DNA of 46,839 nt from Desulfurococcaceae archaeon (GCA_020833325.1 JAJHQN010000002.1:1-46839); one strand, 5' to 3'; counted from the stretch's first letter, positions 8,410 through 17,135 are shown. Numbers and translations are program-made. Notes: generated from the sequence alone by a model not told the origin.

Positions 8410-8468
8410 ATTGGCGATGACTGACGCTCTAAGGCTGATATAATGATGTGGAACGGGTCTGAGGAGCT
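8410..8468 (+). ncRNA. Probable C/D box sRNA (2'-O-methylation guide)
   Basis: The boxes occur in the right order and spacing for an archaeal C/D sRNA: box C GCGATGA (8414-8420), box D' CTGA (8435-8438), box C' ATGATGT (8443-8449) and box D CTGA (8459-8462). The guide before D' is CGCTCTAAGG and the guide before D is TGGAACGGGT. Box C deviates from RTGATGA at one base, and the terminal stem is weak. Such RNAs direct ribose methylation of rRNA or tRNA with L7Ae, Nop5 and fibrillarin. It sits just beyond the stop of an RNA m5C methyltransferase gene on the opposite strand. Confidence 0.5.
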
Positions 8469-8469
8469 C

Positions 8470-9477
8470 CTATCTCCGGGTTTTTAGGAGTTTGCACATG
8501 AAGAACCCCTCTGTTCCATGAATGTGAGGCCATAGTCTTACACATCTCGCTACCTCAGGGTTTAGCTTAACCCCCCTATAGTACGTTATCCCCTGTGATA
8601 GCCTAAATTCCCCATTAGGCTCTATAACGTGGATTTCACCATGTGTCTCTAATATCTTGTGTACCACATACTCCCCCTCTTCTACCGCTGTGGAGCATGC
8701 GGAGTACACTATTACCCCTCCATCAGCAACTAGTTTTACGGCCTTCTCTAGTAGACTTAGCTGGAGTTTGTGTACAGCCTTTATATCCTCTACCCTCCCC
8801 TTTCTCCTCCTCCCGGGATCCTTACGTATTATACCCTCCCCAGAGCTTGGAGCATCTAGGAGTACTCTTTCCGCTTTTATGGTTTCCGGTAGTAGCCTAG
8901 CATCCATCCTAACCGCTATGTAGTTTGTGAACCCCATCCTCTGCATGTGGGATCTAAGCGCTTTCATCCTCCTCTTCGATATATCGACTGCTACTAGCCT
9001 AGCCTTATCTCTTGTGAGTTGTAGTATCTGAGTAGCCTTTCCTCCAGGAGCTGCCGCCATATCTACTATGAGCTCCCCCGGTTTAGGATCTAATATGTAG
9101 ACTACGATCATAGAGCCTGGATCCTGTATGTAATAGTAGCCCTGTAGGTACTCATGAGTAGCCCCTACAGAGATTGGAGCTTCTAGGACTTCGAAGCCGT
9201 GGGGGGCTAGGGGTAGCTTTGCTAGCTTAAACCCTTTACCTTCAAGCCTAGACTTTAGGGTGTCGCAGTCTACTAGGTAATCGTTACACCTTATAGTCTC
9301 AGGCAACGGTCTCTCGTTAGCGTCGAGGAGCTCCGTAGCCTCCTGGTATCCTAGGGTTTCAACGTACCTATAGACTATGCTAGGCTCGTACCCGTACCTC
9401 ATAGCGAGACCTAGAATATCCTCGGTATAGGTGTAGGGGCTGAAGATTACAGAGTCTAGCTCCTTGAAACCGCTCAA
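8470..9477 (-). CDS. RNA m5C methyltransferase, NOL1/NOP2/Sun family
   Basis: A 335-residue SAM-dependent RNA cytosine-C5 methyltransferase. The N-terminal ~110 residues form an RNA-binding region; then come YLQGYYYIQDPGSM, SAM motif I DMAAAPGGKATQ, motif II AVDISKRRM, motif IV LDAPSSGEG and motif VI YSACSTAVEEGE. The catalytic nucleophile Cys in motif VI (YSACS) is present. The second conserved Cys, normally DAPCSG in motif IV and needed for product release in characterised members, is Ser here (codon AGC). Substrate (tRNA or rRNA) cannot be told. Its start overlaps the G1P dehydrogenase stop by 4 bases, so the two are translationally coupled. Confidence 0.88.
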   Translation of the reverse strand: MSGFKELDSVIFSPYTYTEDILGLAMRYGYEPSIVYRYVETLGYQEATELLDANERPLPETIRCNDYLVDCDTLKSRLEGKGFKLAKLPLAPHGFEVLEAPISVGATHEYLQGYYYIQDPGSMIVVYILDPKPGELIVDMAAAPGGKATQILQLTRDKARLVAVDISKRRMKALRSHMQRMGFTNYIAVRMDARLLPETIKAERVLLDAPSSGEGIIRKDPGRRRKGRVEDIKAVHKLQLSLLEKAVKLVADGGVIVYSACSTAVEEGEYVVHKILETHGEIHVIEPNGEFRLSQGITYYRGVKLNPEVARCVRLWPHIHGTEGFFMCKLLKTRR

Positions 9478-10541
9478 CCCTCTATCACGCCAACACTTCT
9501 GGCAAGCTTGTAGGCTACATTATATTCTATCTGCTTCTCACCTAGGATCGTGTACCTCTCGGGTCTTATGGTTGGTGCTATGCTTAGAGCTCTTACAACC
9601 TCATCATCTGAGACACCGAGCTCCCTAGCTGTTACAGGGGCTCCCACGGTTTTAAGTAGCTTTCTTATCCACCTCCAGTTAAGCCTGTGGAGGCTAGCCA
9701 TTATTATCGTCCCAACCCCTACAGCCTCACCGTGTAAAGGTGGGTTTTTAGCTATCATTGTTAGAGCGTGTGCGAAGAGATGTTCCGAGCCGCTGGCAGG
9801 CCTTGTACTACCAGCAATGCACATGGAGACACCGCTGCTAACAAGTGCTTCTAGGAGGATCCTGTAGCCCTCCTCACTTCCAGCTGCTATCTCCTTATAG
9901 TATGTGCTAACATGCCTAGCGCTCATCAAAGCCAAGCTCGCAGCATACTCACCATAATACTCCCCTTTAATCATGCTAGCAAGCTTCCAGTCTCTCACAG
10001 CAGTAAACTTACCTATTAAATCCCCAAACCCAGCAACATTGTATCTACGTGGAGCCGAGGCTATGACATCAGCGTCCACAACAATAGCGTCTGGAGGCTT
10101 AGCAGGCCTTGATATAGGCTTATCGAAACCCCTAAGACTAGCGTAGGGCGACGTTATACCGTCATGGCTAGCTACTGTAGGCACGCTTACAAAGGGTTTA
10201 TCCGATACCTTAGAGGCGTATTTAGCTACATCAATAGACTTACCGCCACCCAGCCCAATTATAACATCAACCCTATCAATCTTACTCTCCTCTGCAACCT
10301 TCAAAGCTATATCGATATCAGGTTCTCTAACAACGGTAACCCACACATTAAAACCGCTCTCCTCCAAGCTATCCCTAACAATCCTATAATAGAGATTTAC
10401 AATGTTAGGCCCTGTGACAACGAGGACGCCCTTACCAATGCCATAGAGGGAGGAGAGGTGCTCACCTACACTGCTAAGAACACCCCTACCAACAACAATC
10501 CTCCTAGGTAAGTCGATTAAATGCGTAGAGCCAAACACCAT
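9474..10541 (-). CDS. egsA: sn-glycerol-1-phosphate dehydrogenase
   Basis: NAD(P)H-dependent reduction of dihydroxyacetone phosphate to sn-glycerol-1-phosphate makes the backbone of archaeal ether lipids. The protein has 355 residues, full length. It shows the dinucleotide loop GLGGGKSIDVAKYAS (~95-109), the substrate segment VPTVASHDGITSPYASL, and zinc ligands in GFGDLIGKF (Asp), GSEHLFAHAL (His) and PLHGEAVGVG (His). ATG 10541 is the first gene after a divergent or upstream gap of 54 bases and leads the pair with the m5C methyltransferase. Confidence 0.96.
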   Translation of the reverse strand: MVFGSTHLIDLPRRIVVGRGVLSSVGEHLSSLYGIGKGVLVVTGPNIVNLYYRIVRDSLEESGFNVWVTVVREPDIDIALKVAEESKIDRVDVIIGLGGGKSIDVAKYASKVSDKPFVSVPTVASHDGITSPYASLRGFDKPISRPAKPPDAIVVDADVIASAPRRYNVAGFGDLIGKFTAVRDWKLASMIKGEYYGEYAASLALMSARHVSTYYKEIAAGSEEGYRILLEALVSSGVSMCIAGSTRPASGSEHLFAHALTMIAKNPPLHGEAVGVGTIIMASLHRLNWRWIRKLLKTVGAPVTARELGVSDDEVVRALSIAPTIRPERYTILGEKQIEYNVAYKLARSVGVIEG

Positions 10542-10595
10542 GGTACAACCCTTTACATAATGTTAAACAATGGTATTTAAAGGTTTTAATTGATG

Positions 10596-11918
10596 TTAGA
10601 CCCCGTATATCCTAGCTATAACCTTCGAGGGCGTTTCCCAAGGGGTTACCATTATAGCGTTTACACCATGCGATCTCAGCTCTTTGATGTAGGCGTGAAC
10701 TCTCTTAACGTCACTATGCACTTTAAGCCTGTAAACAGCTCTCTCAAACGGGTTGAACCTGTGGAGTCCATAGAGTTGTGGTATTAGGATTAGGGCGTTT
10801 ATAGAGAATCCCAGGCTTCTTAGAGGTGAAAGGTTTTTAATTAAACTAGACGTAGTCTCGCTAGCAGAGGTTACGGCTATAACGTTAATCCTCTCACGCG
10901 GGCACATGGCTTTAACGTACTTAGCCATCTTCATCTTATCGCCCACTATAGCTTTAACCTCATGGCTCCCCCTTAGTATGTGATCTTCATAGTTTATGGA
11001 GGAAAGCAGTTCTATAATATTCATGTAGCCTCGCCTACCCCTCTTAAACTCTGTCCTAGCCAGTATACCCGGCCCTATTGTTAGAATTGCTGTGTAGTCA
11101 CCTCTCCTCGAAACATACTCAGCTATACTAGCTAGTATCCTGGAAGCATGCTCTAGGGGGGTTTCAAGGTATGGACCGTATAGCATTGTCTCGTCCAAGG
11201 CTAGAACGAACAACACGTAGGTTGATATCTCACTCTCAAACTCCTTTACAGCAAGCTTCCCCCTAGCTAGCGCTTTCCAGTATACCCTCCTAAGCTCGTC
11301 CTCAGGCCTATAGTCTCTAACAGAGTAGAATTCAACACCCTCACCAGGCCTCCTAGACCTCGATATACCTGATGCCCTACTAGCTTGGAGTAAGGCTCTT
11401 AGCACCCTCTCACTTGCAAAAGGCCTAATCCTAACCTCTAGCACGGGTCCTAAGCTTAGCTCAACACCCCTGTAGAGCCCGAGAGGATCTCTTAGAACAG
11501 CTCTCAAAGGCCCTATCCTGTGAAGCCCAACTCTTCCTTTAAACGACACCCTATACCCTACACACCCCCTAGGCGGGATAGCTATCAGACCCCCCCTCGA
11601 CCCCTTGGAGAGCTTCAGGTACTGTGGGTAGTTTAGAGAGAGCTCAACTACAGCTATAGGTATGATGCTATTGTTACACAGCTCGTACTCCACATCAACA
11701 TCCCCACCCTCAACACGCCCTTTATAAGAACCTCTAACACTACATGTTGCAAGAGCTCCTTGAGCTAAAGTTACATAGACTCTGGAAGCTATAGCTAGGA
11801 TTATCAGTGAAAGCCCTAGGACCCCAGTTCTAGCAGTACCCACTATATCGAAGGCTACGAAGAGCCCGCCTACGAGTATTAAAGCTAGTAGCCGCCTAGT
11901 AGCATTAACTACCTCCAC
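10596..11918 (-). CDS. DUF58 (von Willebrand-like) protein, MoxR-linked
   Basis: A 440-residue protein with two N-terminal membrane helices (residues ~10-50), a beta-rich ectodomain-like region, and the DUF58 signature GEGVEFYSVRDYRPEDELRRVYWKALAR split over residues ~194-222. It ends in a VWA-like alpha/beta domain lacking a clear MIDAS (LALDETMLYG in place of DxSxS). DUF58 proteins accompany MoxR AAA+ ATPases and are thought to act in assembly or maturation of membrane complexes. It is the last gene of a five-gene operon and overlaps the DUF4350 gene by 14 bases. Confidence 0.85.
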   Translation of the reverse strand: MEVVNATRRLLALILVGGLFVAFDIVGTARTGVLGLSLIILAIASRVYVTLAQGALATCSVRGSYKGRVEGGDVDVEYELCNNSIIPIAVVELSLNYPQYLKLSKGSRGGLIAIPPRGCVGYRVSFKGRVGLHRIGPLRAVLRDPLGLYRGVELSLGPVLEVRIRPFASERVLRALLQASRASGISRSRRPGEGVEFYSVRDYRPEDELRRVYWKALARGKLAVKEFESEISTYVLFVLALDETMLYGPYLETPLEHASRILASIAEYVSRRGDYTAILTIGPGILARTEFKRGRRGYMNIIELLSSINYEDHILRGSHEVKAIVGDKMKMAKYVKAMCPRERINVIAVTSASETTSSLIKNLSPLRSLGFSINALILIPQLYGLHRFNPFERAVYRLKVHSDVKRVHAYIKELRSHGVNAIMVTPWETPSKVIARIYGV

Positions 11919-13341
11919 CTACCCTCAAACCCCTCTCTACAATCAGTTCTAGCCTAGAGGGTGTGGCTATGGAGACCCCGAGAGGCTCTAGTATCCTCTC
12001 ACTCAACAATATAGCCTTCCTGGCAACCCTACCCCAGAGCACTATTGGAGGCCATAGCGACTGCTTTGTAGCCCTCCTATAGTATTTAACCATGAAACCT
12101 CTAAATCTCTCAGCCTCCACCGCATTGATACCAAGTGTTTCTAGAACCTGAGGTAGCCTTGGATCTTCGAGAGAGGAGCCTGTAAGGGTTCTAAGTATGG
12201 AGTCAACCATATTATATAATGTTATGAAGTCCTGTTTGGTAATCTTAGCACCCTGGGATAAGAGATGCCTCCTAAACTCTCCGAAGCCGTACCAGTCTAC
12301 CTCTGTAACATCCTCAAGCATACTATCTCTAACCCTCCTCTCCCTAGCTACCATTAACGCTACTAAGATCGCTGAAACCACTACTATGAAACCTTTGAAG
12401 TAGGGGTTTAGCTCGATAAGACTTCTAATACTGTAATCGATGAGGTTGAGGAGTGGAGGTAACCACGTCGACGGATGGAGTATTTTAGCTAGAAAGGATA
12501 ACATTACATCTACAATGTTTAGTAGGCTTATAAGCCTTCTATCGTTACTCCTCAAAACCTCAACAGGATCTAAGCCCATGTATTTAGAGGCCTCCATCAA
12601 CACTATGCACTCACCAGGTACCCCGCATAGGTGTGATATAGTGGATTTCATGAAGCTAAGAGAGTACTCCCCAACACTAGACTCAAGAACCTGGTTTAAA
12701 AACAGCGATCCATCCCCTACGACAACCACCTCAACCCCTCCAATGTTCTCATAGTAAGCTATGGGAGTTCCTAGGACCTCCACAAATCCTATGGGCTCTA
12801 GGTTACTGGAGGTTTGTAGAGGATTAACGGCCGATGCCTTATCCAATAGTACCCTCCCGCTCCAGCCCCACGGCGTGCTCAGGTTGGCTATCAAGCTGTA
12901 AGGTTGTAGTATGGCTCCCGAGATCCTCAAACTAGAACCTATACCCTCTAGGACTTTATTCGATTCCACACCCTCATCTGCAACGAGTAAGCTAAACTTC
13001 TTACAGGAGCTCCTCAGATAACTTATAGACTCTAGATCTTCATTAGTGTAGGGAGTTTCAGGTGATACTATGAGGATCACCACGCTCACGTTACACGGGC
13101 TTAGGACCTGCCTTAGGTAGCCCCAGTTTGTTGCAGGGATTACAGTGTAATTCTCTCTAAGCTTCTGGTAGAGTATTGAAGTTCCGAGGGGCCCATTGTT
13201 ACCCGGGTATGCCCCTGGAGCTGTTAGAACCTGTAGAGGGCCTTTCTCTAGGAGTGCTACTAAGCCTATTATTGTTAAAGCTAGGATTAGAAGTCCTGGA
13301 ACTAGTACTTCTCTGCTCCTACTTACCCTCACTTTCAACAC
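11905..13341 (-). CDS. DUF4350-like membrane-anchored protein
   Basis: 478 residues. After a membrane helix (~12-32) comes a DUF4350-type domain: NNGPLGTSILYQKLRENYTV at ~49-67, then VVILIVSPETPYTNEDLESI and LLVADEGVESNKVLEG, the features of the ThuA/GATase-like sensor domain found with MoxR systems. A second hydrophobic segment lies at ~317-335 and a basic cytoplasmic helical tail follows. It is fourth in the operon and overlaps both neighbours (23 bases upstream, 14 downstream). Function beyond association with MoxR/DUF58 is not known. Confidence 0.72.
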   Translation of the reverse strand: MLKVRVSRSREVLVPGLLILALTIIGLVALLEKGPLQVLTAPGAYPGNNGPLGTSILYQKLRENYTVIPATNWGYLRQVLSPCNVSVVILIVSPETPYTNEDLESISYLRSSCKKFSLLVADEGVESNKVLEGIGSSLRISGAILQPYSLIANLSTPWGWSGRVLLDKASAVNPLQTSSNLEPIGFVEVLGTPIAYYENIGGVEVVVVGDGSLFLNQVLESSVGEYSLSFMKSTISHLCGVPGECIVLMEASKYMGLDPVEVLRSNDRRLISLLNIVDVMLSFLAKILHPSTWLPPLLNLIDYSIRSLIELNPYFKGFIVVVSAILVALMVARERRVRDSMLEDVTEVDWYGFGEFRRHLLSQGAKITKQDFITLYNMVDSILRTLTGSSLEDPRLPQVLETLGINAVEAERFRGFMVKYYRRATKQSLWPPIVLWGRVARKAILLSERILEPLGVSIATPSRLELIVERGLRVGGGS

Positions 13342-13564
13342 CTTTGCTTAGACTATATACGTAGGCTGAGAGTCTAAGGGCGTAGAGTGAGCTTGAGAGG
13401 AGTGTGAACCCTATGAGGGCTGAGAGGAGCGATGTAGCTATAAACCCTCTCTCCATATAGCTAATAGACCATAGTAGGAATAGACCTGATGCTATCAGGA
13501 GTACGAGCGAGATTACTAGGTAGACAAGCCATCTAACCTCTACACTAACCCTAAACCTAGCCAT
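13319..13564 (-). CDS. Small two-helix membrane protein of the MoxR operon
   Basis: 81 residues with two hydrophobic helices (residues ~11-32 and ~38-61) and short charged tails. Unrecognised sequence. It lies 10 bases after the MoxR ATPase and overlaps the DUF4350 gene by 23 bases, so it is almost certainly expressed with the operon and may be a small structural subunit of the membrane complex. Confidence 0.65.
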   Translation of the reverse strand: MARFRVSVEVRWLVYLVISLVLLIASGLFLLWSISYMERGFIATSLLSALIGFTLLSSSLYALRLSAYVYSLSKGVESEGK

Positions 13565-13574
13565 AGAGGTTCAC

Positions 13575-14498
13575 CTAGGGCCTGGGAACGGGGACTTTGC
13601 CGAGAACCTCCTTGATAACAGCCTCCGGTTTCACCCCCTCAACCTCATACTCTGGGTTTAATATTATCCTATGTGCTAGAGCTGGGATAGCCACGGCTTT
13701 AACATCATCTGGTATAACATAACTCCTATTGCTTATATATGCCCATGCCTTAGCAAGCCTTACTATGGCTATCCCCGCTCTAGGGGAGCCCCCTAGTTTT
13801 ACTGAAGGATGTCTCCTAGACTCCTCAACTATCCTAGCTATATACTCGTATATGGAGTCGTCCACCCTAACACTTGAAGCCCCCCTAATAGCTTCTAAAA
13901 CATCCTCTCTGCTCATTATTGGTTTGAGGTTTAGTATAGCCTCTTCTATCTCATCAGCTCTCCTAAGAATCTCTATGAACCCTTTTGTTGATGGGTAGCC
14001 TACAGGGATCCTAGCTATGAACCTGTCCAGCTGAGCCTCAGGTAGTGGAAACACCCCCTCAAACTCTATAGGGTTCTGTGTCGCTATTACCATGAAAGGC
14101 TCCTCCAACGGCATGGTAACACCCTCCACTGTAACCTGCCTCTCCTGCATAGCCTCTAGGAGGGCTGACTGTGTTCTAGGCGAAGCTCTGTTAATCTCAT
14201 CTACGAGGAGTATGTTAGCGAATATAGGCCCTTTTCTGAGCTTAAACTCCCCAGTTTTCTGATCGAATACGAAACCCCCTGTTACATCGCTTGGTAGCAG
14301 GTCTGGTGTCATCTGGATCCTCTTAAATGTGAGGTTTAGGAGTGATGCTATTGTTTTAGCTGTATATGTCTTTGCAACACCGGGAACACCTTCTAGTAGT
14401 GCGTGGCCGCGGGCTAGGAGTGATGCTAGGATTAGTCTAACCTCGCTATCCCTTTCTACTAGAATACTACTAGCTTTCTCTACCACGACCGATATCAT
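13575..14498 (-). CDS. MoxR-family AAA+ ATPase
   Basis: A 307-residue AAA+ chaperone-like ATPase. It shows Walker A GVPGVAKTYTAKTIA (~38-52), Walker B LLVDEINRASPRTQSALLEA (~97-116), sensor 1 VIATQNPIEFEGVFPLPEAQ and the C-terminal lid with sensor 2 GGSPRAGIA. This is MoxR proper rather than RavA. It overlaps the upstream DUF4129-like gene by 29 bases and precedes the small membrane protein by 10. In the family the ATPase remodels or activates the partner VWA/DUF58 proteins. Confidence 0.95.
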   Translation of the reverse strand: MISVVVEKASSILVERDSEVRLILASLLARGHALLEGVPGVAKTYTAKTIASLLNLTFKRIQMTPDLLPSDVTGGFVFDQKTGEFKLRKGPIFANILLVDEINRASPRTQSALLEAMQERQVTVEGVTMPLEEPFMVIATQNPIEFEGVFPLPEAQLDRFIARIPVGYPSTKGFIEILRRADEIEEAILNLKPIMSREDVLEAIRGASSVRVDDSIYEYIARIVEESRRHPSVKLGGSPRAGIAIVRLAKAWAYISNRSYVIPDDVKAVAIPALAHRIILNPEYEVEGVKPEAVIKEVLGKVPVPRP

Positions 14499-15627
14499 GA
14501 ACCCTCCGACCTCTCAACTCTACCAGCTCATTGTAAAACCTAAGAGCTTGCTCTTCAACCTCCCTTCCTCTTAAACCTGCGTAGCGGTAGAGCTCATAGC
14601 TCAATGTTAGATTCTCGAAAGGCACTATAAGGTTACCTAGCCTACTCTGAACGTCAGCGAGATACTCTCTATGTGTTGTAGAAACGCCCATCACAACACC
14701 ACTTACACCTTCAACTATCTTCACGGAGCTCCAGTAAAGTCTAGGGACTAGTGGAGCGCCACCCAACCCCCCTACGCTTCCACCCTCTTTAGTAATGCTA
14801 CCCAGCATGCTACCTAGCAAGGCTCCAAGCCTTTGAGAGTTGAAGAGGATTAGGGATGCTAGGATGGCGAGTAGAAAGAGTAAAACTATATCAGAGGAGA
14901 CGCTAGGTAGCTCGAATCTAACACTAGGGCCTTTAATCTCTAAATTCCCCCTCTCGACGTTAGAGCTCAAGCTTAAAGCCTGAGACTCTCTATAGAGTGC
15001 ACTCAACCTTTCTATCAACTCGGAAAGAAGACCTCTCTTGGAAGCCTCAACTATGATATCCCTTAGAGCCTCAACCTGCTTCCTCTCAACATAAGAGCTC
15101 TCAGGACTACCAGTCCTCTCAATAATCCTCTTTAAGATCTCCAAGGCGGCCATGTAGGCTTGCGGTGAGAGAGATCCTCTCCTATACGCGTCCTCCAACG
15201 TAGCTACTAGCTTATCTACATCTGAGGGGCTAACATAACCTCCTGTTGTATTAAGAGCCTCTAGTAAACCTCTAATACTCGTATCGTTGATCAGACTAAG
15301 TAACTCTTTATTGTTCATGGTGTTTAGGCTGGACACGTTAAACCCGGTAGAGTTGTAGAGGAGGGACTGCACAATCCTAGCTGAAAGCTCGTCTTGCTCC
15401 ACGCATTCAAGGGTACCACACTCCAAGAGCCTCTCAAGAGCTCTCCTCATATCAGGCGAGGCTACTTTAAGTAAATCACTTATACTGGAAACATTGAGTA
15501 TACCGGGAAACCCTGGAGTATGCCTACTCTCTAAAACCTCTACAGAATCAGCCTGAGAGCTCTGGGAGGCTAAAGCTGATACAGGCAGTATGAAGACCAG
15601 CATGGTTAAAGCTATCAATCTTAACAT
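14470..15627 (-). CDS. DUF4129-like secreted/membrane protein, first gene of MoxR operon
   Basis: 385 residues: a signal peptide (IALTMLVFILPVSALA), a long helical Ser/Leu-rich extracytoplasmic region, one membrane helix (~244-264, IVLLFLLAILASLILF), and a cytoplasmic C-terminal domain with HREYLADVQSRLGNLIVPFE followed by LSYELYRYAGL, the pattern of DUF4129. In bacteria DUF4129 is often fused to or next to transglutaminase-like proteins in MoxR/DUF58 clusters; no transglutaminase is here. ATG 15627 has a TATA element (ATAAATATTTA) about 45 nt upstream. Confidence 0.65.
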   Translation of the reverse strand: MLRLIALTMLVFILPVSALASQSSQADSVEVLESRHTPGFPGILNVSSISDLLKVASPDMRRALERLLECGTLECVEQDELSARIVQSLLYNSTGFNVSSLNTMNNKELLSLINDTSIRGLLEALNTTGGYVSPSDVDKLVATLEDAYRRGSLSPQAYMAALEILKRIIERTGSPESSYVERKQVEALRDIIVEASKRGLLSELIERLSALYRESQALSLSSNVERGNLEIKGPSVRFELPSVSSDIVLLFLLAILASLILFNSQRLGALLGSMLGSITKEGGSVGGLGGAPLVPRLYWSSVKIVEGVSGVVMGVSTTHREYLADVQSRLGNLIVPFENLTLSYELYRYAGLRGREVEEQALRFYNELVELRGRRVHDIGRGRES

Positions 15628-15667
15628 CTATAAATCCAACCCCGAACACTACGGTCAGCGCGGAGGC

Positions 15668-15679
15668 CTAAATATTTAT
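15668..15679 (-). promoter_or_regulatory. TATA box of the MoxR/DUF58 operon
   Basis: On the minus strand CATAAATATTTA is centred about 46 nt upstream of ATG 15627, predicting a leader of roughly 20 nt. It abuts the hairpin array to its right. Confidence 0.45.
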
Positions 15680-15684
15680 GACCC

Positions 15685-15955
15685 CTCCCCGCCCTTGAAG
15701 GGCGGGGTTTCGAACCTCTGGGTCTAGGGTGTTACCCCTCCGGGTGGGGGTTATGGTTTCAAACATCTCATCTAGGCCCGGGGGTACTCTATGCTCTGAG
15801 TGCTTGAAGGCGGGGTTCAAACCCCGCAACCCCCAAGCCCTCGACTCCAGCTAAACCTCATCACCACACTAGCAGTATGCTCCCGAGGGGTTTAAAAGCC
15901 TTAACGCTCTAAAGCTGTGTGTGAACTCTACCCCGTCTTGAAAGGCGAGGTTTGC
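15685..15955. repeat. Cluster of GC-rich hairpins resembling IS200/IS605-TnpB element ends
   Basis: Three related elements lie in 270 bases. At 15687-15707 is a perfect hairpin with arms CCCCGCCC and GGGCGGGG around TTGAA. At 15803-15827 the wording TTGAAGGCGGGGTT recurs within a second hairpin (arms GCGGGGTT/AACCCCGC). At 15931-15953 is a diverged copy, CCCCGTCTTGAAAGGCGAGG. Such motifs are typical of IS605-family ends and of the 3' hairpin of TnpB guide RNAs in thermophilic archaea, but no tnpA or tnpB frame is present. The whole 15628-16060 gap holds no gene. Origin as an element scar is inference. Confidence 0.5.
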
Positions 15956-16060
15956 TAAGCTTAAGTATCAGGCCCGGTTTCCCCGTCATTCCATTCTCGC
16001 GTGCTAGCCTTCTAACTCGTGGTTATTACTTGCGAGTTATGTGGATTTAAATTATCTTCC

Positions 16061-16726
16061 TTAGGGCGGTCTTATATCTTGTGCTGTTCTGAGGATCATG
16101 TTCTTAGCTAGTATATGTAGTATTAGTAGGGTGGCCACGGCTGTTAGGGATATCAGTGTTATAATGAGGGGGGTTGTTAGGCCTTGTGGGTTTTGGTTGG
16201 CGTAGATGGGTATGTATGGTAGTTGTAGGATTGAGGCTACTGCTAGCACTAAGTGTGCGCTTCTACGTAGTATAAGTAGGAGGCCTCCAATGCTTACGCC
16301 TGTTGCAAGCGTTGATATGGTTGTGGGTATTAGTAGTCCTAGTCTAAGCGCATTAACCGTTAATAGCACTCCAACACCCATCACTATAAGTGCTGTTATA
16401 AGCCTACCTAGGATTACGTTTATGTAGGCTATTGTTGCACGTGCCTCCAAGGGTTTAAGGGTTTTATCGAGCTCCAAGTAAAGATCCATTGTTGACGTTA
16501 TATCACCTTCCTCAACGCTCCTAAGCATCTTAATACCGTAACCTCTCATGTAAACCTCAAATTCTAACCCTAAGATCTCACCCTTAGCTAGAAGCCTCTC
16601 CGCCCTAGATACGAGATCGTTTAAACGGCTATGAACAATCCTCCAGCTTTCATCGACCCTAGACCTTTCATAAGCTAAGGCTAGAGCCTTATAAAGCTCA
16701 GGTAACTCGTAAACCAAACGTGACAC
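16061..16726 (-). CDS. Hypothetical multi-pass membrane protein
   Basis: 221 residues. The first ~95 residues are helical and charged, then four to five hydrophobic helices follow (~105-125, 130-150, 158-175, 185-208). No family recognised. GTG 16726 overlaps the region of the cytidine deaminase stop (two bases apart), so it is the last gene of the UPF0200-UPF0201-deaminase operon. A membrane role linked to nucleoside salvage would be a guess. Confidence 0.6.
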   Translation of the reverse strand: MSRLVYELPELYKALALAYERSRVDESWRIVHSRLNDLVSRAERLLAKGEILGLEFEVYMRGYGIKMLRSVEEGDITSTMDLYLELDKTLKPLEARATIAYINVILGRLITALIVMGVGVLLTVNALRLGLLIPTTISTLATGVSIGGLLLILRRSAHLVLAVASILQLPYIPIYANQNPQGLTTPLIITLISLTAVATLLILHILAKNMILRTAQDIRPP

Positions 16727-16727
16727 C

Positions 16728-17135
16728 TCACAACCTAAAAGGCCTTGGTAGCAACTCTGCTAAGGCGAAGCTCTCGCAGAGCCCACCACCAACATGCACG
16801 TAGACTCTCAAACCACCCTCATCGAATGCTGAGAGAGCTTGAAGACAAGCACCACATGGAATAGGGGGAGGGGGCTTACTAGTATATACTAAGATCTCCT
16901 TAAACCTCCTCGCTCCCGCTGTTACGGCACTAAAAAGTGCTACCCTCTCAGCACAAACAGTTAAACCGTAAGATGGATTCTCCACGTTAACTCCTACAAA
17001 AACTCTATCATGCACGTCTCTCAAAACAGCTACAACCCTATAACCAGAGTATGGAGCGTAAGCGTTATCAACATAAGTCGTAGCAAGCGAGAGTAGATCC
17101 TCCGGGCATCCTAACACCAATACCTCCCACCACAT
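16728..17135 (-). CDS. cdd: Cytidine deaminase
   Basis: Zinc hydrolase converting cytidine or deoxycytidine to uridine or deoxyuridine. From ATG 17135 the product is 135 residues, the usual tetrameric CDA length. The active site reads NVENPSYGLTVCAER (zinc ligand Cys61, catalytic Glu63) and PIPCGACLQ (Cys94, Cys97). A longer form from ATG 17189 would add 18 residues and overlap the UPF0201 gene by 25 bases; it is possible but less family-like. Position between UPF0201 and a membrane protein, downstream of a shared operator, fits nucleoside salvage. Confidence 0.93.
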   Translation of the reverse strand: MWWEVLVLGCPEDLLSLATTYVDNAYAPYSGYRVVAVLRDVHDRVFVGVNVENPSYGLTVCAERVALFSAVTAGARRFKEILVYTSKPPPPIPCGACLQALSAFDEGGLRVYVHVGGGLCESFALAELLPRPFRL

